From NCBI GenBank assembly GCA_905178155.1, contig CAJINV010000002.1, positions 8,265,224-8,329,223 on the forward strand: a stretch of 64,000 bases of DNA, given 5' to 3'. The first letter of the stretch is position 1. Every line of letters starts with the position of its first letter. The notes under the pieces are model-generated. The model was not told the origin of the DNA. It did not search any database and was given only the letters and a program-made list of their open reading frames with translations. This stretch comes from Amoebophrya sp. A120. Taxonomy: Eukaryota; Sar; Dinophyceae; Syndiniales; Amoebophryaceae. Below, piece by piece: positions 1-10,060 of the stretch. A program made the translations under genes and the position numbers.

Positions 1-22
1 CTCGCTGGAAGAGGACGCGGCA

Positions 23-607
23 ATGTTTTATTGGATTTCTCGCGAAGAGTGGGAAAAAGAAAAAGACAGCGGAAAGCGCAACGGGAGCGGTTTAATAGAA
101 ACAGGTAACGTTGCAGTTGCTTGTAAAAATGAACGCATCAGGCTGTCGAGGATTACTACTGGCGGGCAACGGCTGCGAGAAGAAGATGAGCGTCGAGCAG
201 CTCCAATACCGAAATATTCTTGTACAAGCACTTCTCGTCCCACGACTACCACCTCCTTCGAGGAACAGACCAAAACCAGTGCGTTCTGGGAAGGAAAACT
301 GAAATCTTTGAGCCCGTACGCTGTGGTTCCCTTGAATGAAGATAGCGATACCGGAAAAAAGACCTGGCCAAGACCACAAACGCTCGAGAAGCTTCGCACA
401 CAAACACTGGCCCTCAAGTTGATGTCCTGCAACAATATTGAAACTCTGGACAACAGCAAGGTCGAATGCTTAACAGCTGGAACCGCTTCTACCACTGTGC
501 TCAATTCTGTGAAAATTTTTTCCCGCGGTGGCTACGGCAGAGGCTTTTTTGATTCGCACGGGGACCGGTGGCTGGATGGCCGGATTGTAGTCCCGGACTT
601 ACAATGA
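23..607 (+). CDS. Unrecognised ORF, possibly the 3' part of a gene
   Basis: An open frame of 194 codons starts close to the left edge and stops at 607. It is the only sizeable + frame here that agrees with the direction of the other genes. I recognise no domain. The last 30 residues contain a glycine/aromatic patch (GGYGRGFFD) that superficially recalls the glycine-rich loop of 5-formyltetrahydrofolate cyclo-ligases, but no flanking motif supports that. It may be a terminal exon of a gene beginning left of the window, in which case the first ATG at 23 is not the true start. An overlapping minus-strand frame (28-504) is of similar length and nothing distinguishes the two decisively. Confidence 0.25.
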   Translation: MFYWISREEWEKEKDSGKRNGSGLIETGNVAVACKNERIRLSRITTGGQRLREEDERRAAPIPKYSCTSTSRPTTTTSFEEQTKTSAFWEGKLKSLSPYAVVPLNEDSDTGKKTWPRPQTLEKLRTQTLALKLMSCNNIETLDNSKVECLTAGTASTTVLNSVKIFSRGGYGRGFFDSHGDRWLDGRIVVPDLQ

Positions 608-2097
608 CCTTCGGAATTATTATATACAGAGGAAAGGCGGGTAGTAGAAAAAACGCCTTCGGCACAATTTTTGCAGAATAGTGGTTTTTCGTTTCATCTT
701 CCAAGAACGATACGTGAGTGTTTTTGTTTCCGTCATCGGCAGTCGGTGGCTGCAAGGACGATCATGCGTTTTTTATATAGTTCTCGTGATATTTATCATA
801 CATAAAAAAGATGACGACATATTTGGCGAGCCGATGGTGCTTTTGTGTAAAGAAAACGCTGACCTGATGTCGAATGATAGTTGGTACGTCCTCCACTGCG
901 CGCTTGTTTATTCCCCCTCCGCCTTTATCGCACTCTGTGGGGCGCTGTTGCTCCAGTTTGTGGCCAGCTCGTAGATGGAGAAGTGTTAGAAGCACACAGA
1001 TTTACATGTCTACTATCAGCTCCACCATGCCCAGGACCTCGATTTTTAGTTTCAAATCAATACTTTAATATTAACACCCTTGAAGATGTTGATGGACGTC
1101 GAAACTACCTCTAATCAATGCCAATGCCAGGGAAGAACTAAGTGGGTCCGAAACGACCGACATGGTAGTCGAGGTGCGTATGCTCATGCACGCCATCAAA
1201 TTGAACTGCCTATGTATGAAGGACGAAGATCATGAATGTCATGTGATCTCTTATCGTGTTAGTACTTTTGTAGACAGTAGAAATACAAACATAGTTGCAG
1301 AGCTTGCCTGCAGCGGCCCGATCCACGTTTTAGATTTGCGATACATTGATCCGTCAGATATGAAGAAGAAGATCTATTTTCCGTTGCAACGACTTCGCCG
1401 AAGTCTAGACGAAGATCTGATGACCAGCTGCTACCTACTTCCGCACAGAGTAGCAGTCAAGTTGGGTAATTAGATGGTCAGACGTCTCCTGCCCCTAGCT
1501 GGTCCGAATTCTATTCTTGGTTCCCGTAGTCTTGGTTGTTGCATTTATTTGCGGATCTGAATCTTGCCTGCGGAAGCGCAATATTTTTTTGATAACAAAG
1601 TACTTACCATATGAATTGTAGAAATGATATCTTCATTTTGCTCCTTAAGGATAAAGGCCTGCTAAGATGTCGCGGGGTATGATCTAGTTGTCGCACGACT
1701 TGTACTTCTTCCGATACTAGCAAATGATACCTATTCGCGTAGAGCGACCTCGGCCTCCCTGAGACCGATAGGTACGTGCGGACTAATTTCTACTGCTGAC
1801 GGAACTTGATATAAAGGTAAAACCTCCACAATGTGCTCTTTTCAGTGCCGCTTTTCAAGAAAAGAAGAAGCTGCTTTCATCGATCTTTAAGGTTGAAGAT
1901 TACCACATAACATTGAGAACACGACAAACTCTAAATCTGTTTCATCGACGTTTTTTTTATTTTCCAAAGGACTACTAACAAAAGGTAAAGGACCACCACA
2001 TTTTAGCCTTATTCTCGCATGACGATTCTCTCACTCTACTATTTTTTCGCTCAAATAGCGAAAAACTTCTCGTGTCCATCCGTGTGATTTGTACAAG
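608..2097. other. Intergenic stretch, no supported gene
   Basis: About 1.5 kb of AT-rich sequence with scattered short frames. The longest plus-strand frame (1162-1473, 103 codons) has no recognisable motif. No inverted-repeat intron termini and no RNA gene were recognised. It must hold the 5' flank of the gene that starts at 2098. Confidence 0.5.
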
Positions 2098-3690
2098 ATG
2101 AGGTTACTATCGCTTCTCACCCCGATATTTTGTGATCTTTCCGTCACCCCTTGGAGTTCCTCGGGATTTGGCGTTCACGCCGCGAAGTTTTTCGGAAAAG
2201 TACCTCCTGCTGTAGGAGGTACCAAAGACGATGATCTTCGTACGGAACAGGATGATGTGGAAACCATTTCGACACGGTCATCCTTTTCTCGGGCTGAGTC
2301 GTCACCGTCTGCCGTTGCTGCAAGCGGAGGAGGCCAGTACGCTGCAAGACTTGGAGGCCTACTGGAGCACGCAGACGCACAAATAGAGCACGAGGAGGTC
2401 GACCAACATAGTTTCCATGAACATGAGTGGTTTCTGGGAGACGAGGACGAAGAATTCTGTGCAGATGATGTCCTCGTCCGCCCGCACGCGCGCCGCAATC
2501 GGCAGCGCCAACAAGAACATCAAATCGGAGATGGTATTAATGATGATTTTGACCCCAGAAATAACGGCGCGGAGGTAGATGCCGATGCTGGAGAGGAGGG
2601 GCTAGACAACCACGGAAGATCGTACGACTCTGACGATGAAAGCACGACCGCATCCTATTCAGACGATGAGGACGAAACACCTCCACCTGTCGGGCGAGTG
2701 CAAGAAGAATCCGATACTGAAGAAGAACGTTGGCGAATAGAACAGCAGCTGCAGCTTCTACAACCTGCGGGCTTTGCGTTGAGGATGCCAGAACCTCCGA
2801 TTAGGCTGAGAGAGAGGGAAGAAGCTCTACAACTACCGGGACGAAATCACCTGTCTTTGGATTTTATTGGAGTAGAAGGTGCAGGAGCGGGCAAAGATGT
2901 TTTGACTTCCCACCACCTCCCGTACAAAGACAAAGAAATAACAAAATTTTTATCACCAGTGGTCCCCTGTATCAACATGATCGAAGCTGGTGAAGTGGAA
3001 CCGGCTCCTGTTCGGCTCCTTCACGACGAAGCTTTGAACAAAACGACCTTTGATCTACAACCACCTTCAAGTAGCCTGCTGACGAGGCGGCACGTGCTGT
3101 CACATCAAGCACGAGGAACAAGTCCACTAGAAGTACAGCAAGGCGAGCTAGACGACCAAGACGTTGTGCCATTTGACTACAAGAAGCTGTTTCTCCCCTT
3201 GCGGAGCCCGCACTTGGTGTTGGATGAACAAGCCGAGAAGAAAACGCAAATTGCCGTGGACCAAGGATGCTGGGCTAATCTTCCTGAGGCTCCATTGATG
3301 ACACCTCGGTTGACTCCAGAACAACTCCGAACTCTTCCTGCGAGCTACAAAAACTCCGTGCCCATGAGGCTGGAGCCAGAGACTGAAAACGGAAGACCGG
3401 TTCGAAGCGCTTTGTATCCAGAAGAGCTTTTATCACAGGATGGCGGCCGCGAAAGTGCCAGTAAGTGGGAAGTAGGACCGGCGAGCTTGCGCTTGCCCCG
3501 TGCTCCGAAGAGGACTAGACGCGCAAGTAGCTCCATTTCGAAGTCCCGGTCCCCGTCCCCGCTTAAAACGTACATGGGAGAACCTCTGGCACCGCGGCCG
3601 TCGCCAAAGAAGCGACGACAGACAGCCGTGCGCAGCCTCGTTAAAGGGAACGTCCAGGTTCTTCCCGGATGGAGTTCGACCCTTGGATAA
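2098..3690 (+). CDS. Secreted-type low-complexity hypothetical protein
   Basis: A single-exon frame of about 530 codons. The first ATG in the frame, at 2098, gives MRLLSLLTPIFCDLS, a short hydrophobic start that could be a signal peptide. The body is acidic and low in complexity (runs of D/E and S between residues about 60 and 220). A more ordered middle follows, and the tail is basic with SRSPSPL and PSPKKRRQ stretches, which could be nuclear localisation signals instead. I recognise no family. Its plan (hydrophobic N-terminus, disordered acidic body, charged C-terminus) is shared by the genes at 13813, 18651, 37223 and 62014. Secretion and nuclear localisation are competing inferences. Confidence 0.6.
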   Translation: MRLLSLLTPIFCDLSVTPWSSSGFGVHAAKFFGKVPPAVGGTKDDDLRTEQDDVETISTRSSFSRAESSPSAVAASGGGQYAARLGGLLEHADAQIEHEEVDQHSFHEHEWFLGDEDEEFCADDVLVRPHARRNRQRQQEHQIGDGINDDFDPRNNGAEVDADAGEEGLDNHGRSYDSDDESTTASYSDDEDETPPPVGRVQEESDTEEERWRIEQQLQLLQPAGFALRMPEPPIRLREREEALQLPGRNHLSLDFIGVEGAGAGKDVLTSHHLPYKDKEITKFLSPVVPCINMIEAGEVEPAPVRLLHDEALNKTTFDLQPPSSSLLTRRHVLSHQARGTSPLEVQQGELDDQDVVPFDYKKLFLPLRSPHLVLDEQAEKKTQIAVDQGCWANLPEAPLMTPRLTPEQLRTLPASYKNSVPMRLEPETENGRPVRSALYPEELLSQDGGRESASKWEVGPASLRLPRAPKRTRRASSSISKSRSPSPLKTYMGEPLAPRPSPKKRRQTAVRSLVKGNVQVLPGWSSTLG

Positions 3691-5578
3691 AATTGGCGTT
3701 TTGATTTATAAATATAGATATACTTTAAAAACACATTATTTTTACGCAGCACCTTTCAACTCGAGGTCGAGCGTAACGAATTTTTCGCATTCGTGTACGA
3801 TATATTTATTAGGCTGTTCTTATCCTCTTGTATTCCAAGAAAAAAATGAAGGGAAAGCAGTTCTGTTTGTCATTATGTTGTTCCAATATTCAAGTTCAGC
3901 CATCACATATCATATGATAGTCATACGCATTTTTAGGGTAGCACTAGAGAAACTGAAACTTCAATGGCAAGACCTTTTGAAGAAACAGAACGAAGGGCCA
4001 ATCACCAATGTTGGTGTTGTGCCCTGTTCAACTAGCAAAGCGCGCATCACTCTGTTTTTCATGAAGCCAGATCGTTTTACGGTACGTACAAAAGTTTCGA
4101 GGATGCTTTTTACATCAAGAAACAGAATAGAGCCGACGACAATATTTGACGTGTCGGCTCCACCTATGTAGGATTAGATAGAACTCAGGGCACTGAAAAA
4201 ATCTGCTCGCTACGGATCGATTAACAGAGCATCATGGAAAATATTGATGTACATATTTATCACATAGCAATGAATTACGATTGCCAGCACGAGGAGATTT
4301 TAGGTGAATATTGTGCCACCATTTTATGGTTTTGTCTTCCCACTGGACTACCAGTTGTGGCCACCGCGTCTAATTTATCAAAGTTTGATTTTTTTCCAAA
4401 CAAATACAACACCACCACCAGCACAAGCTTCAAAGATGTTGATACATTGATAGAGGAGAGAAGCAGCAGCTCCAGTAAAAATATATGTAGAGGCAGGCAC
4501 GTTAGTATATGATAGTTTTTGGTCGCGTCTAGTTGTGTATACAGACGGATACAAGTCCGGCACAAAATGTTTTTTAGCAGAGGACGCCCAGATGGATAAA
4601 AGGCCGTTTGAAGCGGAATCTGCAAAAAAAATATCTAGACGTTGTTTTAGCAGATGGATAAGTCCGACCTGCAAAAAAAATTCCATTTTTTCTCATACAT
4701 GCGCATGAGAAAGGAGGCGGAGTTTATTTCTGAAAATAGCCTGAACTACAATTTTTACGAATGGAGGGCACGCTGGCCACCACCGCCGCCACGTAGTGAT
4801 AAATTTACCGCAAGGCGAGACGCTTTTTAGATTTACCCCAGATCATGGATGTTGGTGTGAAGAAAAGATTATCCCTGGCAGTCGCAGTCGTTTGGTTCAA
4901 TTTTTTTTTGATGGTACAATCTTATGAAAATAATTTCTGATTTTTTTACAATTTTACTCAGTGAAAAACAATCGCTCTGCCAGATGCCCTTAGAAGAAGA
5001 GGCTATGGCTCGCTCAAAGAACGCTGATTTTCGACTGCTTTTCTTTCTTCGCTAATGTTCGAGCTCAGAACAAGGATCATCAGAACAAACGCAGCCTGTA
5101 CATGATGATCTGCGAAAGAGCCGGCCGAGACAAGATGCGGGCCATTTGTAGCAAGAGAACAAAAATATCATGTGGAGATCTAGCAACGTCAATGATGAGG
5201 ATCACAAAACAGGATCTATACCTGAATACCGATCCAAAAATCAAAGTTCACACTTCTGATCCGTAGTTTGTCTTCACAGATTATTTACAAAACCGCACAT
5301 GCATTCAATAAATCTTCAACCTGCAAATCATGAATGTTTTCTCCAGGACCGGAGGTGCAGCTTCCCCTCTTAGCTCTATCCCCTGAGCATTTCATCTTTC
5401 GTGTAGCTACCTCGTAGCGAAAGAATTGTGTAACGTGTAGCACAGATATCAAACTTGAACTGTTACATCACTTGCGACTTTATCTTTCTCTATCCCGACT
5501 TCTTATTGCTTCTTCCAAAAACAAATTCCGAGTTTATTTTCCATTTCTAAAGCGAAACCTTTACTAGCATCGAAAATC
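3691..5578. other. Intergenic stretch between the 2098 gene and STI1
   Basis: About 1.9 kb, AT-rich, with oligo-A and oligo-T runs (4626-4683, 4904-4950). Plus frames at 3500-4171 and 4234-4512 are unconvincing: the first begins inside the upstream gene in another frame. No RNA gene or inverted-repeat intron termini were recognised. The bases before 5579 are pyrimidine-rich (5480-5550), as expected where a leader could be trans-spliced, but I cannot demonstrate that. Confidence 0.4.
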
Positions 5579-8500
5579 ATGACTCGCGAAAAGGCGTTGG
5601 AACACAAGGCCCTTGGCAACAAGGACTTCACGGCTGGAAACTTTGCGGAGGCTGTCACGCATTTCACGAATGCGATCGCGGAAGACGCGACGGACCACGT
5701 TTTTTACTCAAACCGATCGGCGTGCTACTCCTCCCTCACTCAGTATGACAAAGCGCTTGCCGACGGAACCAAATGCGTAGAGCTGAAGCCGGATTGGGCA
5801 AAAGGGTACCTGCGTTTCTTGATCTACGTTCTTATCTTTCCGGTGCATAATTCATACACTTTTGATGGACGATAAAGGAATTATAGTACTTGCAGTTGTA
5901 CCAGGCCGTTTGTTCTGTATGGAGAGGACACTAGAGTAAGTAGAAACACTTGCACTGGGCGCTTTGGGATGATAAATAGACAATAGCGCTTCGGGATCAC
6001 AGTCTCGTCCTCGTCTTCTCACCACAGGTACACGCGCAAGGGCCTCGCCGAATACTTCTTGAAGAAATACGACGAGGCTGAGGCTACCTATGCCGCCGGC
6101 CTGAAGCTCGCACCAGAAGACAAGGGGCTGCTCGAGGGCTTGGAAAAAGTGAAGAGCGCAAAAGCAAACGCTGCTGGGGGTACATGATTTTTTTGCTCAT
6201 TGGTTTGCGTTGTATCTCAACTTAGGTAGTGGTGGAATTGTGCATCATGACGAAAATCTTGCAGTGCGCGTGCGCACTTGTTTGCATCGCATCATCTTCC
6301 CGGTAAATCAATTCCCAATCTACAATGCGCACATCAGAGGTGGATTTGTTCAACTTTGATTTGCATGTCGAATGCAATAGTCGCTGAACAACACAGCAGG
6401 TGATGGCGGTAACCCGATGGCAGGCTTGGACATGAATGCGTTGATGCAGGCCATGCAGCGCAACCCGAAAATTGGCACGTATCTGCAGGACAAGGAGCTG
6501 ATGTCTAAGTTCAAGATGCTGTTGCAGGCCCAGCAAAACCCGCAATTGCTGCAAGCTATGAGCGGCGAGCTCATGAAAGACCAGCGACTATTGGAACTCT
6601 TCATGGCCATGCAAGGTACGTAAACGTATGTTCTTGATAATTATTTACTCATACATTACGCTAGTACATGATTTTTTTTTTGCATGCGTTTTGTGGACAT
6701 GGGCACCATCTCAAAAGAATTTAGAATGCATTCGCGGCGCTAGAAGGCTTGTAGTAAAGACAAAAACCCGCACAATTGCAAGTGCGATGAAAGCTCGACA
6801 AAAAACCGACAGGTATGGACATGCCGGAGCAGAAAGAACCTTTTGCGCCAGAAGAGCGAAAGCCCGCCGCCGCGGCCGCTGCAGCAGCGAAAAAGCCAAA
6901 GGTGGAGGAGAAAAAGGACGAGAGAACGCCTGAGCAAAAAGAAGCCGATGCGTTCAAAGACGAGGGCAACAAATTGTACTTACCTGCGATATTGATTATT
7001 GCTTTTGGATTTGGAAATTCGTTCATAACGCACGTCGTTCATAACGCAAAGCCACTACTTGCTGCATTTTTCCGCATCGCATAGGTATGTTTATTTCCCT
7101 GTGTAGTTTGCTTCGACGAAGGCGAAGCTGAGGCCTAAAGTCATAGAACTCGTCGTCCCACCTCTTTTCAGGTACAAAGCGAAGCAGTTCGACGAGGCTA
7201 TTGCGCAGTACGACAAGGCTTTGGAAAGTTTGGAGGACCTATGGATTGCAAATATGTCTGGGTCTGGAAGGTTTCAACTCGTCATACTAATTCTGGATCA
7301 TGTAAAAATCTGTGTTGCATGATTACCAAAAGCTGTCCACTTTCGACCAAGTTGGCAGGGATTTTCTCTCGCAGGATAGGCATGGTAGGGATCTCACAGA
7401 ATCTGTCATGCTAGGTGCTGCATTCCAGACGACATGGATCATGGAAAATCTGCATGACAAGTATCGGAATCTCCCAGACCCAGACATTTTTGCAGTTGAT
7501 AGGACCTCACCTATTACAACAACAAGGCTGCGGTGCTTCTCGAGCAGAAAAAGTTCGAGGAGTGCGTATCGAAAGGAAAAATCCCCCCTCCCCATATCAA
7601 GTCGAAATTTCTGATGCTGGATTTGCGTACACAAATCCGATTTGTCTTGCAGTAAGGCATTTCAGCCACATCATCGGCCTAGGTAGGGGCGCTGGGTCTA
7701 GTTGCTTAGCATTGCAAACGGCTGTCCCCTAGGCGCAACAGCATGCCAAGTCGCTTCCTGAATGGCGCGGAAGCCTCTGCACTTGTCTTCTTGCAAGACA
7801 GACGAGATTTGCGACCTCAAATCAGCAATACAAATTTGCAGAAACATTACCTTTTCGATATGGGGAGGGGGAGTTTTTCCTCTCGATAGTGCGAAACGCT
7901 GCTGAAGTCCGTCCTCGAGCGGCGGTACGACATCAACAGCGCCAACCCGGGCACCGCCAGCTTCGAGAAGGTCGGGAAAGTGCTGAACCGACTCGCGGTG
8001 TGCCACGCCAAGCAGAAGAAGTTCGACACGGCGATCGAGTACTACGAGAAGTCGCTCGCGGAGGACAACAACCGAACCACGCGGGCGGCGCTGGCAGACC
8101 TGAAGAAGGACAAGTTGAAGTTTGAGAAGGAAGCGTACGTGGACGTAGACAAGGCGGAGGAGCACAAGGAGAAGGGCAACGCTTTTTTCAAAGAGAACAA
8201 GTTTGTCGACGCAAAGAAAGAGTACGACGAGGCGTGCCGGCGGAACCCGAAGGACGCGAAACTGTTCTGCAACCGGGCGGCGGCCTTGACGAAGCTCATG
8301 GCACACCCGGACGCACTGAAGGACCTGGAGGAAGCGGTGAAACTGGACCCGAACTATGTGAAGGCCTACAGCAGAAAGGGAGCCTGCCACTTCTTCATGA
8401 AAGAGTACTGATATGCTGATTGATTTGCCATACTGCTGTTTTATTTAGGGTCTACCACACATAGCGCACATGCGTGATTTTGTCTTCACGTTGCAAGGTG

Positions 8501-8932
8501 AGGAGCCAGGTGGTTGTGTTTGCACGAGGCCTTGCAGTTAAGTTAAAGTACTAGCTCGTCAAGCGAACACCGTGAAAACCAAAACTATGAAAAAATTATT
8601 GTGACCACAACAGCTACAACAAGGCCCTGGCGGCCTACGAATCCGGTTTGAAACTGGATCCCAACGACGAGGGGTGTAAGAAGGGACGCATTGACGTTAT
8701 GATGAAAATCCAGTCGGCCTCGAGGGGTGGCGACGCCCCGGACCAGCAGCAGGTACAGGAGGCCATGAAGGACCCAGAAATTCAGGCGATTCTGAAGGAC
8801 CCACAAATGAACCTGATTCTCCAGGAAATGCAGGCGAACCCGGCCAGCGCCCAGGAAATGATCAACAAGGACCCAAAAATCGCCAACGCCATCCAGAAAC
8901 TCATGGGCGCAGGGATATTGAGGATGGGCTAA
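5579..8932 (+). CDS. STI1: STI1/HOP, Hsp70-Hsp90 organising co-chaperone
   Basis: This is the cytosolic adaptor that bridges Hsp70 and Hsp90 and passes clients between them. Eight exons splice into about 571 residues, close to the usual STI1 length: 5579-5805, 6028-6179, 6400-6615, 6813-6975, 7172-7240, 7508-7566, 7894-8404 and 8614-8932. Visible domains in order are TPR1 (starting KALEHKALGNKDF), a DP1 domain (exon 3: NPKIGTYLQDKELMSKF), a charged alanine-rich linker, TPR2A (exons 4-7), TPR2B (from EEHKEKGNAFF) and a C-terminal DP2 ending MGAGILRMG. Introns 1-4 and 7 obey GT-AG. Introns 5 and 6 are inverted-repeat elements bounded by duplications of AGGACCT and AGTGCG. Removing them gives LEDLTYYNNKAAVLLEQ and KKFEECETLLKSV, the expected TPR2A sequence. 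Identity is secure; exon ends need cDNA confirmation. Confidence 0.95.
7241..7507 (+). mobile_element. Family A introner in STI1 intron 5
   Basis: The element carries inverted termini ATGTCTGGGTCTGG (7253 onward) and CCAGACCCAGACAT (ending about 7490). It is flanked by a 7-bp direct repeat AGGACCT at 7234-7240 and 7501-7507. Removing it with one repeat copy restores the TPR2A reading frame. No placement within the repeat yields GT-AG ends. Confidence 0.9.
7567..7893 (+). mobile_element. Family C introner in STI1 intron 6
   Basis: The inverted termini are unrelated to family A: TCGAAAGGAAAAATCCCCCC near 7570 and GGGGGAGTTTTTCCTCTCGA ending near 7886. The flanking direct repeat is AGTGCG (7561-7566 and 7888-7893). 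It follows the family A intron after an exon of only 59 nt. This is the only family C copy I found in the window. Confidence 0.85.
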
Positions 8933-10060
8933 AAACGGATCACATGCAAATGATAGATCACCTGCTGCAAGTTTGTGCCTGAGCAGCAGGAGGAGACGAT
9001 GCCATGGGGCGGCGCAGGAACATCATCAAATCTAACGACACGAGGAGTCCTCGAGCTGGGGTCGACGCGGCCTGGTGCATACGACCGCGGCGATATGAAT
9101 GCCGGGGGACGCAGTTCCAGTCTTTTTGACTAGTCTCGCCCCAAGGAGTAGCACTGCAGGCACAGGCAGAGATGTTGAAATGATGTCAATTTAAGTACTC
9201 ATATGAAGCATCATCGATCATGTAAGTGCAACTGAACACAAAAAAATCGTAATGTACCCGGCGTGTCCGTGTCCCGCCCACGCCTAGAGACCTTTGATAA
9301 AGTTTGATACCGCGACAAAGTTGAACGAATAGGAGTAGAGACGACTCTCGAGCTGTTGTATCTCGAGGAAACGGGAAGCAATGGGATTCTCTGCTTCGGA
9401 CGAAATAGATTTTATTGAGGTGGTGTTCTTACGATGATTCCATGCGACATTGTTTTGGATTTGGTATGGTACCAGGGGTTGATACATGCGGCATATCGTT
9501 CTTCTGGTTTAACATTCTCCCCTGTTTACAAATCGATCTGAGTAGACTTGGGCAAAAACTCTGTAATCTCTGGTGGGCAGTTACTGGGTATTTTTCGAGG
9601 TAGTTCTCCTTGGCCGCGAGACGACGAAGTATGAGTTGTATTAAAGTCACGTGTCAATATCATTGAGATTGTGTTGAACAAGGATCGGTACGGTACGGTC
9701 TTGACGTCTCGATTATTTTGTCCTGGTCTGGAGCTCTTGGTCTTGCCATACATGTCATCAATCTGTCACGAAAAGTCATCAACGTTGTGACTAGATAAGG
9801 AAACCTAAACCCTCGTGCCAGCAGTCTCTCTCCTCTCTCTACTTCGCCCCGATATCTGTAAGTCCACTCCTCCCCCCTTGTGCCTGTAGTACCTTTCTTC
9901 CCCAGGCTCCTCTGTAGTTGTTTATTTCCAGCAATCGCTAAGCTTAACTTACCTTTGGTCTTAGCGTAAAAGTAAAGCAGTATTTTTATCTCGATTTTCA
10001 TATTTCAAAAAAATATCATGCCATCAAGAAAAACATAAAACCAACACGAACATCAAAACC
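8933..10060. other. Intergenic stretch downstream of STI1
   Basis: About 1.1 kb. The first 200 bp is moderately GC-rich and the rest is AT-rich, with a CT-rich run near 9825-9845. The only sizeable frames (for example 9660-10001 on the minus strand) lack any motif. No RNA gene was recognised. Confidence 0.4.

Noticed and set aside
23-607. 5-formyltetrahydrofolate cyclo-ligase
   Set aside because: Only one glycine-rich patch is suggestive; the ATP-binding residues and the rest of the family pattern are missing.
7312-7614. ORFs with a shared peptide (FDQVGR...DPDIFA) in different places, suggesting a small gene family
   Set aside because: They are translations of family A introners (also 45241-45468 and 12622-12822 on the minus strand). 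The similarity comes from the element DNA.
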